Shown: positions 54,867-61,975 of the stretch, piece after piece
How the letters are laid out: every line of letters starts with the position of its first letter
Numbering within the stretch: position 1 is the stretch's first letter
Assembly (NCBI RefSeq): GCF_024055605.1
Contig: NZ_JAMXLX010000003.1
Coordinates: forward strand, 372,001-436,000
Direction of reading: 5' to 3'
Length of the DNA: 64,000 nucleotides
Source of the DNA: Ciceribacter sichuanensis
GTDB lineage: Bacteria; Pseudomonadota; Alphaproteobacteria; Rhizobiales; Rhizobiaceae
The notes under the pieces: model-generated
Database searches by the model: none
What the model was told of the DNA's origin: nothing
Seen by the model: only the letters and a program-made list of their open reading frames with translations
Position numbers and translations under genes: made by a program

Positions 54867-55424
54867 TTGACGATTGCAGTCTCACCCCAGTCCTTGCCGG
54901 CGCTCGTCCTGAATGCCGACTACAGGCCTCTAAGTTATTACCCCTTGTCGCTATGGTCCTGGCAGGACGCGATCAAGGCGGTCTTTCTTGACCGTGTGAA
55001 CATTATCGCGGAATACGATCAGTCGGTTTGTTCCCCGAGTTTTTCGATGCGACTGCCGAGCGTCGTCAGCCTCAAGACCTACGTTCAACCCACCCGCAAC
55101 CCGGCTTTCACCCGCTTCAATGTGTTCCTGCGTGATAAGTTCGAATGCCAGTATTGCGGGTCTGAAGACGACCTGACCTTCGACCACGTGATCCCGCGCG
55201 CCCATGGCGGCGAGACCACCTGGGAAAATGTGGTCGCGGCCTGCTCTCCCTGCAATCTCAGGAAGGGCAGCAAGCTGCCGAAACAGGCTTCGATGTTCCC
55301 CGCGCAAAAGCCATACCGGCCGTCAGTGCAGGACCTGCACAACAATGGCCGGCTTTTCCCGCCGAACTATCTGCACGACAGCTGGGTCGACTATCTCTAC
55401 TGGGATTCCGAGCTGCAGCCGTAA
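54867..55424 (+). CDS. HNH endonuclease family protein
   Basis: A 185-aa protein whose central part is a zinc-bound HNH domain: CQYCG, then FDHVIPRAHGG, WENVVAACSPCN. The N-terminal segment (ALVLNADYRPLSYYPLSLWSW) is typical of a chromosomal HNH group widespread in alphaproteobacteria, which is not tied to phage. TTG 54867 has AGGAG 7 bases upstream and is preferred over ATG 54834. Function unknown. Confidence 0.88.
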   Translation: MTIAVSPQSLPALVLNADYRPLSYYPLSLWSWQDAIKAVFLDRVNIIAEYDQSVCSPSFSMRLPSVVSLKTYVQPTRNPAFTRFNVFLRDKFECQYCGSEDDLTFDHVIPRAHGGETTWENVVAACSPCNLRKGSKLPKQASMFPAQKPYRPSVQDLHNNGRLFPPNYLHDSWVDYLYWDSELQP

Positions 55425-55439
55425 CCGGCTTCTATCCGT

Positions 55440-55952
55440 TTAGCCGCGCTTGCGGAGCACGGCCCACGCGGCAATTGTCGCAAGAACCGCGCTTGTGATG
55501 ACATTCCAGCCTGCAAACGAGAGGCCGAGCACGCGCAGCGCCGCTTCCGTGCAGGATGGCCCCTTGGTTTCGTTCAGGGCTTCCAGCACATTGACCGGAG
55601 CTTCGCCGCCCGTCGCGCCCACGGCGCAGGTCGTCGGCCCTTCCCAGAACTTCCATTCGACGCCGGCGTGATAGGTGCCGAGCCCGATGCTGACGATCAT
55701 CAGGAGTGCGATGATCGCGATGAGGCTGCGCGTAACGGCGGCGGGAAGGCGGAAGACTGACGAAAGCGTCGCCAGCGCACCGACGCCGACGCCGACGTAA
55801 TACGGGTTGCGCTGCATCAGGCAGAGCGCGCAGGGAACATAACCGCCGATATGTTCGAAGCCGAGTGCCGAGCCGACGACCACGGCCATGCCAAGGGTCA
55901 GGACTGCGGCGATTGCCGCGTCGTTCTTGAGGTATGAGGCGGATGCGCTCAT
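55440..55952 (-). CDS. dsbB: Disulfide bond formation protein B
   Basis: A 170-aa inner-membrane protein with four helices that reoxidises DsbA and passes electrons to quinone. First Cys pair CALC (in GYVPCALCLMQRNPYYVGV), second periplasmic pair in TTCAVGATGG and GPSCTEAALR. GGAAG precedes the ATG. Confidence 0.93.
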   Translation of the reverse strand: MSASASYLKNDAAIAAVLTLGMAVVVGSALGFEHIGGYVPCALCLMQRNPYYVGVGVGALATLSSVFRLPAAVTRSLIAIIALLMIVSIGLGTYHAGVEWKFWEGPTTCAVGATGGEAPVNVLEALNETKGPSCTEAALRVLGLSFAGWNVITSAVLATIAAWAVLRKRG

Positions 55953-56099
55953 GTCGTCTTCCAGTTCTCAGGTCTAGAGTTTGTGCTTCGAATCGTTTGT
56001 TGTTTGCATGCCATTGTCACCAAGCCGCGCCAGATTTTGGCTCGACTGCCTTATCTGTTCATCGGCCACAGACTTAGACCCCGTAGCTGTCTGACCGCC

Positions 56100-56690
56100 T
56101 TAATGCAGGAAATAGCGATAGGCGACGTATAGCACGATCAGTGCGGCTGCGCCGACCATGGCAATCTGCCCCAGACGTTTTTCAATGAATTCCCGGATCG
56201 GTTCCCCATAGCGCTGCAGAAGCCATGCTAGCAGCAGGAAACGTCCGCCGCGGGCGACGATGGCGGAGACGATGAAGAGCCAGATGTTGATGTGCGCCAC
56301 GCCCGAAAGGATCGTCACCACCTTGATCGGCGGCAGATGGGCGAGGCCGGAAGTCACCAGCAGCAGCAGGACCATCTCGTAGTTAACTGAGGTGCGCAGC
56401 CGCTCGAAGGCCTCGTACTTGCCGTAGAATTCGAGAATCGGCCGAGCGACCGTTTCGAAGGCGTAGTAGCCGAGGAACCAGCCGGCAATACCGCCAAGTA
56501 CGGATGCGACAGTGGCGATTATCGCATAACGCCAGGCTTTCTGCGGCTTCGCAAGCGACATCGGCAGATAGAGCACATCCGCCGGAACTAGGAAAATCGA
56601 GCTCTCAATGAAGGCGATGACGGCGAGCCAACGTTCAGCCGACTTGCGTGCGGCGAGTGACATGGTCCAATCGTAGAGGCGACGTAGCAT
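56100..56690 (-). CDS. yqaA: YqaA/DedA-like inner membrane protein
   Basis: A 196-aa protein of the SNARE-associated (VTT) superfamily, YqaA branch: AFIESSIFLVPADVLYLPMSL near the N terminus, ATVASVLGGIAGWFLGYYAF and the C-terminal LVTSGLAHLPPIKVVTILSGV. About five helices. Relatives move phospholipids or undecaprenyl phosphate. The start at 56690 (MLRRLYDW) is chosen for family length. Confidence 0.88.
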   Translation of the reverse strand: MLRRLYDWTMSLAARKSAERWLAVIAFIESSIFLVPADVLYLPMSLAKPQKAWRYAIIATVASVLGGIAGWFLGYYAFETVARPILEFYGKYEAFERLRTSVNYEMVLLLLVTSGLAHLPPIKVVTILSGVAHINIWLFIVSAIVARGGRFLLLAWLLQRYGEPIREFIEKRLGQIAMVGAAALIVLYVAYRYFLH

Positions 56691-56913
56691 CAAGTATTTC
56701 CCGGTCTTTCGGTTGCTCGGTTTTATGCAAGCCTGCCTGACCTGTAAATGGGGCGTTTTGCGGTGCAGCACGCGGGAAGCAAACATTTGCGTGAAGTCGA
56801 GTAACCGGATGAAACCTTTTTCCGGTGAGATGGAACGGCAGCGGCCTGCCCGCCAAGTTCGCCCTTGCGCGGGTGCTCAGGCCCATGGTAGAGGCCGTTT
56901 CACTACCCTGCTT

Positions 56914-56998
56914 GCCCCATTGGCGGAACTGGTAGACGCGCTCGACTCAAAATCGAGTTCCGAAAGGAGTGCTGGTTCGATTCCGGCATGGGGCACCA
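56914..56998 (+). tRNA. tRNA-Leu (anticodon CAA)
   Basis: Acceptor stem GCCCCAT/ATGGGGC, D arm with TGGTAGACGC, anticodon arm CTCGA-CTCAAAA-TCGAG (anticodon CAA), a long variable arm as in leucine tRNAs, T arm GGTTCGATTCC and encoded CCA (56996-56998). It decodes TTG. An integrase gene pointing at its 3' end makes it the likely attachment site of the element that follows. Confidence 0.96.
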
Positions 56999-57038
56999 AC
57001 ACCTTTTTAACGTATTGTTTTCGCTTAGATTTCTGGCG

Positions 57039-57085
57039 AAAAGTGTCCAAGAAATTCGTATGGCTGCGTTTTTCTGGACACTTTT
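57039..57085. repeat. Inverted repeat between tRNA-Leu and the integrase gene
   Basis: AAAAGTGTCC (57039-57048) and GGACACTTTT (57076-57085) are perfect 10-bp arms, with GAAA/TTTC extending them inward. It could be a terminator for the integrase transcript (T run on the minus strand) or a recombinase arm site near attL. Confidence 0.55.
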
Positions 57086-57094
57086 GTTCTCGGT

Positions 57095-58186
57095 TTAGGC
57101 CTCCGGGTCGGCCTCTTCGTCTGCACCAAGAAACATGATTGCTTTGGCCGCCAGTCGCTTTTGATTGGCGGCTTTTGTGTATCTGGTGACTTCTTTCGAG
57201 GTCGCGTGGCCCGTCACTGACATGATTTCGTGTTCGGTCGCACCCCTGTTCGCAAGGCGCGTGGCGGACGCTTTTCTCAGGCCGTGGGCGGTGCAGTGGG
57301 GGAGGCCGGCTTCATCGCAGCGCTTACGGAACCACGAACCGAAACCATTCGCCGAGAACGGTTTGTTGAACTCTGTGACGAGGAACGCGAGGTCTCCGCA
57401 TGGGCTGGCGTCGATGATCGTTCGAAGATCAGGGTGTATGGGAAGCTCCAGTCGGACCGGCTTGCGGTGCTTGTTCTTCTGCTGCGTGAATTTCAGCCAT
57501 CCATCGGATACATGCTGCCGGCCGAAGAGAACGATGTCGCTGCGGCGTTGCCCGGTGTAAAGCATGAGGGCAAGCGCGAGGCGCGCCTTGGTGCCAATCG
57601 GATGCGCGGCCTCGAACTTCGCCACTTCATCGTCCCTCCAAGAATGAAATCCCTCGGTTTCGCTCTTGAAGTAGCCGACATCGCGCGCGGGGTTCGTCAG
57701 CGCAAGCTCTACATCCGGCTTCGTTGCGAACGAGAATACGGACCGCAGGGCTTTGACGCGACCATTGGCGGCTTCTGGCAACTCGGCCTTGCGGTCGCGC
57801 AGTGTTCGCACTGCCTTTGGAGACAGGGCAGAAATCGGCATGTCCTCGAACAGCTTTTCCGATCCGGGTTTGATCGGTTCGGCCCACATGTGTTCGATAA
57901 TGCCCTTGCGGACGCGTTGCGTTCGTTTGTCGAGCTTCTTGTATTCCGCGCTCTGAAAATACTGTTCGCAAAGCCAGCGAAGTGTGCCCTTGGAAGACAT
58001 CTTGGGACCGCCGTGCTTGTTCTTTGTTTCGCCGCTGAGTGCGGCATAGTAGGCCGCCTTGAATTCGTCGGTGCCCGGATGTCCCGGAAGCCGGATTTTC
58101 TTCTGGCCCTTTCTGCGGAAATAGAACCGCAGCACTCCATCCGTCCTGTCTTCAACGACGTATTTGTAAGGGCCTTTTCTCGGCAT
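57095..58186 (-). CDS. int: Phage-type tyrosine integrase
   Basis: A 363-aa site-specific recombinase. The N-terminal arm-binding region (MPRKGPYKYVVEDRTDG) is followed by a SAM-like core-binding domain (TLRWLCEQYFQSAEYKKLDKR) and the catalytic domain with Arg in YTGQRRSDIVLF, HGLRKASATRLA (His-x-x-Arg), VTGHATSKEVTRYT (His, Tyr nucleophile). Its ATG overlaps the stop of the excisionase-like gene (TGATG). Confidence 0.95.
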   Translation of the reverse strand: MPRKGPYKYVVEDRTDGVLRFYFRRKGQKKIRLPGHPGTDEFKAAYYAALSGETKNKHGGPKMSSKGTLRWLCEQYFQSAEYKKLDKRTQRVRKGIIEHMWAEPIKPGSEKLFEDMPISALSPKAVRTLRDRKAELPEAANGRVKALRSVFSFATKPDVELALTNPARDVGYFKSETEGFHSWRDDEVAKFEAAHPIGTKARLALALMLYTGQRRSDIVLFGRQHVSDGWLKFTQQKNKHRKPVRLELPIHPDLRTIIDASPCGDLAFLVTEFNKPFSANGFGSWFRKRCDEAGLPHCTAHGLRKASATRLANRGATEHEIMSVTGHATSKEVTRYTKAANQKRLAAKAIMFLGADEEADPEA

Positions 58187-58437
58187 CAGACCTGCGTTTC
58201 CCAATCGTCTGTATCTTCCTCGCCTCCGCCCCCTGGCAGGCGCGTGAACGCCTTGTCGAGCGCGAAGCGATCCCAAATATTGCGAGCGTTCGCCTTCTTC
58301 GGTCTCGGCATTCTGCCATCGTCCGTCATTTCGTCAAACAAGCTCGTTGACACGCCGATGTAGGCGGCGGCCTGTTCGCGGTTCAAGCCGCGAGGCGGCA
58401 GGGAGACAGGAAGGACTTCCACTCGTTGCGCTTTCAT
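58186..58437 (-). CDS. xis: Excisionase / AlpA-like DNA-binding protein
   Basis: An 83-aa protein with a winged-helix AlpA/MerR-type motif: GLNREQAAAYIGVSTSLFDEM, then DDGRMPRPKKANARNIWDRFALDKAF. Proteins of this kind beside an integrase usually control excision. It overlaps the integrase start by one base and the HNH gene stop by four. Confidence 0.82.
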   Translation of the reverse strand: MKAQRVEVLPVSLPPRGLNREQAAAYIGVSTSLFDEMTDDGRMPRPKKANARNIWDRFALDKAFTRLPGGGGEEDTDDWETQV

Positions 58438-58811
58438 CGCCCTACCTCCTCACATGCCATTGGTGGACCGCCGTTGTGGCCGATCATTCCGCGCTTGGCT
58501 TGCTCGCGGCGGATGGCGTTGCGCTTGCGGGTGACCATTTCCAGATGATCTGGGTTCGGGTTGACGCAAAGGCGGTTGCGGCAAACGTGGTCCAGTTCTT
58601 TCTTGCCCGGGATATAACCATGCTCGATGGTCCACATGGCGATGTGCACGGCGACCGTCTGACCGTCGAGTGACATTCGGGGGTAGCCTGCACCGCGCCC
58701 GGTATCGCCGGATGTCGGGCCGGTCCAGATCCAGCAGCCGGTTTCGAGGTCGATCCGGACGCGCGCCATGATCTTCGCGCGAATACGGTCACGGCGAGGG
58801 ATTGTACTCAT
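58434..58811 (-). CDS. Phage HNH endonuclease
   Basis: A 125-aa protein with an HNH motif of the plant/phage homing type: [10 protein letters not shown], then [37 protein letters not shown]-like residues ([13 protein letters not shown]) and KRNAIRREQ. It may nick DNA or be a free-standing homing enzyme. It starts 4 bases after the stop of the 45-aa gene and overlaps xis by four bases. Confidence 0.85.
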   Translation of the reverse strand: [125 protein letters not shown]

Positions 58812-58815
58812 TGGG

Positions 58816-58953
58816 TTAGAACGAAATCAGAAGCGCGACCGCGACGGCCATGATGACGACGATTGCGCCGATGGTGGTTTGCAGGGCGCGGACTTCGCGC
58901 GCCAGATCGTGCATCTGGCCTCTGGTGACGGTCATAAGGGTGATGGGTGGCAA
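58816..58953 (-). CDS. 45-aa membrane peptide in the leftward prophage operon
   Basis: TTG at 58953 with GGAG 8 bases upstream opens MPPITLMTVTRGQMHDLARE, an amphipathic segment, followed by one transmembrane helix (TIGAIVVIMAVAVALLISF) at the C terminus. An in-frame ATG at 58935 would give 39 aa but lacks a ribosome-binding site. No family recognised. A long hairpin abuts its ribosome-binding site. Confidence 0.6.
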   Translation of the reverse strand: MPPITLMTVTRGQMHDLAREVRALQTTIGAIVVIMAVAVALLISF

Positions 58954-58965
58954 GGCTGATTCTCC

Positions 58966-59019
58966 AATCCGTTCGGGAAACCGCCTCCCGGCACATGGAG
59001 GCGGAAACCGGAGCGGATT
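58966..59019 (-). repeat. Long imperfect hairpin upstream of the 45-aa gene
   Basis: Arms of 23 bases (58966-58988 and 58997-59019) match at 18 positions around an eight-base loop; AATCCG/CGGATT and CCGCCTCC/GGAGGCGG are perfect. In the leftward mRNA it ends directly at the GGAG ribosome-binding site of the 45-aa gene and begins 6 bases after the previous stop, so it could set expression of the downstream genes. Confidence 0.6.
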
Positions 59020-59025
59020 GGGGTG

Positions 59026-59286
59026 TCAGGCCGCTTCGCGCTGCGAAAGCAGGTTGGCGCGGGTGCGGGCTTCCTCGCCGTATTCCTTGATCTGTGCGCG
59101 GGTGAAGCGGTTGGCGATCTGGTCTTCCGTGCAGCCTTCGCCCAGGCGCAACATCTCGTCGGCCATGTCGCTGATGATCTGCTTTTCTGCTTTCGAACGT
59201 TCGTTCATTCCGGGGTGTCCCTGGTTGCTTTCCCGACCGTTCTCGCCGCTGGTAGGGGGGGGCTCCGGCGGCGGGCTCTCGGCCAT
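59026..59286 (-). CDS. Prophage hypothetical protein, 86 aa, first gene of the leftward operon
   Basis: The Pro-rich N terminus (MAESPPPEPPPTSGENGRES) is followed by a helical domain NERSKAEKQIISDMADEMLR and CTEDQIANRFTRAQIKEYGEEA. The last part looks like a small DNA- or protein-binding helix bundle. ATG 59286 is used; ATG 59208 (MNERSKAEK) is an alternative. Two TTGCC-N5-GGCAA operators lie just upstream. Confidence 0.6.
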   Translation of the reverse strand: MAESPPPEPPPTSGENGRESNQGHPGMNERSKAEKQIISDMADEMLRLGEGCTEDQIANRFTRAQIKEYGEEARTRANLLSQREAA

Positions 59287-59320
59287 CCCGCCTGGGAGGA
59301 TGGGACGGGATGTATAGATA

Positions 59321-59335
59321 TTGCCAAATAGGCAA
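59321..59335. promoter_or_regulatory. Prophage operator OL-a (TTGCC-N5-GGCAA)
   Basis: TTGCCAAATAGGCAA, 35 bases before the start of the leftward operon. It is the exact reverse complement of the sites at 59354 and 61602. Confidence 0.8.
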
Positions 59336-59353
59336 AATCGGTCAAGAGGAAAT

Positions 59354-59368
59354 TTGCCTATTTGGCAA
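59354..59368. promoter_or_regulatory. Prophage operator OL-b (TTGCC-N5-GGCAA)
   Basis: TTGCCTATTTGGCAA, centred 33 bases from OL-a, about three helical turns, which suits cooperative dimer binding. Confidence 0.8.
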
Positions 59369-59506
59369 TATTTGACCATGATGCTTTGGCGAAAGTTGGC
59401 AAATATGCGCTCTCATGTAGCAAGCGCACCAACCCCATAAACATCCTAGTTGCAATGTGACAACCACTCCGCTTAACGTTGATTTATGGGCGTTAAAGGG
59501 GACCGT

Positions 59507-60370
59507 ATGAGGGAAACAATCAACCTGTATATTGACCTTGAAGAAGGCAAACTTGCCGACTTGGAGGTTGTTGCGAGGGCAAGCATTGCTTTTGCCGAAG
59601 CTGTTAAGGAAATCGCTTACATCGTGGACCCCTCTCTTTCGATCCGCCTCGAAATAGAGAGCGGAACGGAGGGAAGCCTTAGTATCAACTCCGTAATAAA
59701 GACCATAAAAGACACCGTAGTCGATAAGGTCACAGCAAAGGTAATCATCTACCTTATTCTTGGTTGGTTTGCGAAGGAAACCGCCTCAACCGTTTGGGCA
59801 ATGATCGTTGAGGATGCGATCAAGTCTGAACCGCAGCTATCGGACCAAGATGCTGAAAAGGTTGCAAAGAAGGTACAGGAACTCCTAGACGCCAAGGTTG
59901 GCGAGCGGAAAGCCGCCGAAGTGGTCAAGCAGCTTGAGAAGGACAAGGCTGTCAAAGGTGTTGGCGTCGGCGTCGTCAAGGGTGCCAGGCCGCACGTGGT
60001 GGTGCCGCGAGATAAGTTCTCTGACTTTTACAAAGAGAAGCAAATAGAGGAAGTCGCAAAAGAGCGCACTACGCGAGAGCGCATGACGCTGACGATCATC
60101 AGTCCTGTCTTGCAAGAGAACCACAACAAGTGGCGGTTCCTTTCACGCCATGGCATGATAAGCGCCGATGTCGCAGACGAAGCCTTTGTCGCCTCTCTTG
60201 TAAGAGGCGAAATCATGGTCCCCATGAAAGGCGGAATAATGATCTTGGCCGAAGTCGACAATAAAGAGAAATTTGTTGATGGCGTTTGGGTCGTTCAGGG
60301 CCGGACAATCACCCATGTTGTATCGATAGATACCGGCGGGACCCAAACCGACCTATTTCCTAAAGACTGA
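59507..60370 (+). CDS. Cargo protein of unknown function, 287 aa
   Basis: ATG 59507 has AGGGG 6 bases upstream. Residues 1-70 form a compact domain (INLYIDLEEGKLADLEVVAR, then LEIESGTEGSLSINS); 77-105 is a hydrophobic, probably membrane-associated segment (VIIYLILGWFA); 106-150 and 175-195 are charged helices; 195-287 looks beta-rich (LTIISPVLQ, IMVPMKGGIMILAEVD, WVVQGRTITHVVSID). No family recognised. GC and codon use are lower than in neighbours. It is the only rightward gene between the leftward operon and the repressor, the usual place for lysogenic cargo. Confidence 0.75.
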   Translation: MRETINLYIDLEEGKLADLEVVARASIAFAEAVKEIAYIVDPSLSIRLEIESGTEGSLSINSVIKTIKDTVVDKVTAKVIIYLILGWFAKETASTVWAMIVEDAIKSEPQLSDQDAEKVAKKVQELLDAKVGERKAAEVVKQLEKDKAVKGVGVGVVKGARPHVVVPRDKFSDFYKEKQIEEVAKERTTRERMTLTIISPVLQENHNKWRFLSRHGMISADVADEAFVASLVRGEIMVPMKGGIMILAEVDNKEKFVDGVWVVQGRTITHVVSIDTGGTQTDLFPKD

Positions 60371-60517
60371 AAGCCACAGAATACCAATGGCGGCGGCCCC
60401 AGCGGCATATGTCGGCAGCGCGCCGAAATGAGCTTTCGCAAGCTCAAGCGAGGCTATCACAGCAATTGATATTGCTGCGTAAATCGCCAGCCGAAAAAGC
60501 ACTTTGGCATTCTGCAT
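60353..60517 (-). CDS. 54-aa two-helix membrane peptide, predicted leaderless
   Basis: ATG at 60517 opens MQNAKVLFRLAIYAAISIAV with a first helix to about residue 24, then LELAKAHFG and a second helix (YAAGAAAIGILWLSVF), ending RK at TAG 60353. There is no ribosome-binding site, but a near-consensus promoter (TTGACA, 17 bases, TATGTT) places the transcript start at or next to the A of ATG. It overlaps the 3' end of the 287-aa gene by 18 bases, convergent. No family recognised. Confidence 0.5.
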   Translation of the reverse strand: MQNAKVLFRLAIYAAISIAVIASLELAKAHFGALPTYAAGAAAIGILWLSVFRK

Positions 60518-60523
60518 CAGATA

Positions 60524-60552
60524 AACATAGAAGAAACGCTTATTGTTGTCAA
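60524..60552 (-). promoter_or_regulatory. Strong sigma-70 promoter for the 54-aa peptide
   Basis: On the minus strand TTGACA (60552-60547), 17 bases, TATGTT (60529-60524), and 6 bases later the ATG. The -35 is perfect. Confidence 0.6.
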
Positions 60553-60767
60553 GCTTCTCAAGCGAAATTCTGTGGTATATTTCAATATATAAAGCTTATT
60601 TCGAATATTTACTTCCTTACCATCTGTATTAAGACTTTTTAGTCTGTTTGAACGTGGGGATATTTAATTTATATTCTCTTAATTTCTGTCTTTAACGCAT
60701 TGGATGTTATCATTTCTCCATCAGTATTTTCTGTAATGTATCAACTATAAGGGAAACTAGTCAGGCC
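60553..60767. other. AT-rich non-coding stretch in the prophage
   Basis: About 215 bases far richer in A and T than the rest of the window. It holds a small hairpin AGACT-TTTT-AGTCT (60632-60645) and an inverted TATATTTCAATATATA tract (near 60580), but no convincing reading frame. Together with the 54-aa gene leader it makes up a gap of about 350 bases before the repressor gene. Confidence 0.5.
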
Positions 60768-60857
60768 GCTGCTGCGCCGTAATCGCGCTCCGTGAGCGTC
60801 ATCAGCCCTTCGGCCTTCATAGACCGGAGGGCTTTGCTTACGCGCCTGGTGAGCTAT
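60768..60857 (-). pseudogene. Possible remnant of a winged-helix protein C terminus
   Basis: On the minus strand a 29-codon open stretch after TAG reads LTRRVSKALRSMKAEGLMTL, then TERDYGAAAA and TGA near 60768. It looks like the recognition helix and wing of a small DNA-binding protein, cut off at its N terminus, just past the repressor stop. No start codon suits it. Confidence 0.3.
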
Positions 60858-60867
60858 CCAGAAAACG

Positions 60868-61533
60868 CTAGTGGCCGTTGGTCATTTTCTGCAGCATGCG
60901 GTGTCTGGTTGAAGCGCTGTGTTTTCGCCACTGCCCGCTGCGGATGACAGACTGAATTGCTGCAACCCAAGTCAACTTGACGCCTCGGATCGGCGGCGCA
61001 TTGTGGCTTTCAAGATCGAACGTGCCGGCCTCCGCTCCTTTCAAGACGCGCTTCAAGTATCGGTGGCCGGTGGCTGTTTTCACCGCGGCTTCCCATCCTA
61101 GAACGTCATCAATCGAAACGCCCTGGCGCCAGCAAATAATGATGTCGCCGTCGTCATAGCGCGGCCATTGTGATTCGCCGTGAACCTCGAAGGCGACGGC
61201 ATCTTCTGGAATGGGGAATGGCGTCTCGATCTCGTAGAGCCCTTCAGGCGGAACCTGTTCATCTTCCGGCAAAATCTCTGCTCCAGCACCGATGCGCCCC
61301 ATGACCGGGACGATATTCCGCTTCGTGGTGTTCTCGACTGCAAGGATTTCCTGCGGAGATACTCCAAGTGCTGAAGCAAAGAGATTAAGATTTTTCACAC
61401 TCAGGTTGCGACCGCCCGTTTCCAGCCGTTGCGTGTAGGACACCGACAAATCGACTGCCGCAGCAAGATCCTCAATTGTCATGCCTTTTGCGGATCGCAG
61501 TTCGTGAATACGATTGGGATAGTTTTTGTCCAT
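60868..61533 (-). CDS. CI/LexA-type phage repressor (XRE helix-turn-helix plus S24 peptidase domain)
   Basis: A 221-aa repressor. The N-terminal XRE domain (GMTIEDLAAAVDLSVSYTQRLE, 17-38) is followed by a linker with a GAGAEI-type cleavage region (near 80-85) and an S24 domain with the serine in HGESQWPRYDDGD (Gln replaces the usual Met after Ser) and the lysine in HRYLKRV. RecA-dependent self-cleavage is therefore likely. An imperfect operator overlaps its own start codon, so it probably represses itself. Confidence 0.92.
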   Translation of the reverse strand: MDKNYPNRIHELRSAKGMTIEDLAAAVDLSVSYTQRLETGGRNLSVKNLNLFASALGVSPQEILAVENTTKRNIVPVMGRIGAGAEILPEDEQVPPEGLYEIETPFPIPEDAVAFEVHGESQWPRYDDGDIIICWRQGVSIDDVLGWEAAVKTATGHRYLKRVLKGAEAGTFDLESHNAPPIRGVKLTWVAAIQSVIRSGQWRKHSASTRHRMLQKMTNGH

Positions 61534-61540
61534 ATGGCAA
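61526..61540. promoter_or_regulatory. Prophage operator OR-c (imperfect)
   Basis: TTGTCCATATGGCAA, one mismatch to TTGCC-N5-GGCAA, overlapping the repressor start codon. Confidence 0.55.
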
Positions 61541-61567
61541 ATTCTCTCGATTTGCGGACAAGCACCA

Positions 61568-61582
61568 CGGCCATATAGGCAA
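61568..61582. promoter_or_regulatory. Prophage operator OR-b (half-degenerate)
   Basis: CGGCCATATAGGCAA, two mismatches in the left arm, between the repressor and Cro-like starts. Confidence 0.5.
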
Positions 61583-61601
61583 AAATACGCTTGACCAAAT
61601 T

Positions 61602-61616
61602 TTGCCTATTTGGCAA
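61602..61616. promoter_or_regulatory. Prophage operator OR-a (perfect)
   Basis: TTGCCTATTTGGCAA, identical to the site at 59354, 12 bases before the Cro-like ATG and centred 34 bases from OR-b. Confidence 0.8.
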
Positions 61617-61627
61617 GTTCCGGCGCT

Positions 61628-61846
61628 ATGGACGCGCTGAGCAAATATCTCGCCGAAAACGAACTCAACTTATCGACCTTTGCGAGCAGCATTGGCCGAT
61701 CTCCCAGTACGTTGACCCGCGCTCTCGCGGGACAGCGCGATCCAAGCATTGAACTCGCTCGGGATGTCTCGCGAGGTACCGGTGGCAAGGTCTCTGCACT
61801 GCAATTCCTTGCAGCATGCCTCAGCAGTCGGGAAGCCGCCGAATGA
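61628..61846 (+). CDS. Cro-like small helix-turn-helix protein
   Basis: A 72-aa protein with an HTH: MDALSKYLAENELNLSTFAS, then SIGRSPSTLTRALAGQRDPS. It is divergent from the repressor across the shared operator region, the position of Cro in lambdoid phages. The ATG at 61628 gives a compact domain. A 16-codon frame overlaps its stop (ATGA at 61843) and may be a leader peptide. Confidence 0.82.
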   Translation: MDALSKYLAENELNLSTFASSIGRSPSTLTRALAGQRDPSIELARDVSRGTGGKVSALQFLAACLSSREAAE

Positions 61847-61975
61847 CAGGCTATCTCGTCGTTTCTGCATGCGGGCCTCCGTGGTCTGCTTGACTCTCTG
61901 ACGTTACGCCTCCGGGCCGCGTCCTTCACCGAAAGATTTTCCGAAACAATTTCCTTGATTTCCGGGGAGGGTTTT

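Noticed and set aside
58808-59335. A 175-codon minus-strand frame across the leftward operon
   Set aside because: It spans the hairpin and two better-supported small genes in another frame and is very rich in Arg, His and Pro, as expected for an out-of-frame reading.
60409-60642. A 77-codon frame on the plus strand in the AT-rich patch
   Set aside because: No ribosome-binding site, mixed composition, and the opposite strand has a better promoter and membrane-peptide frame.
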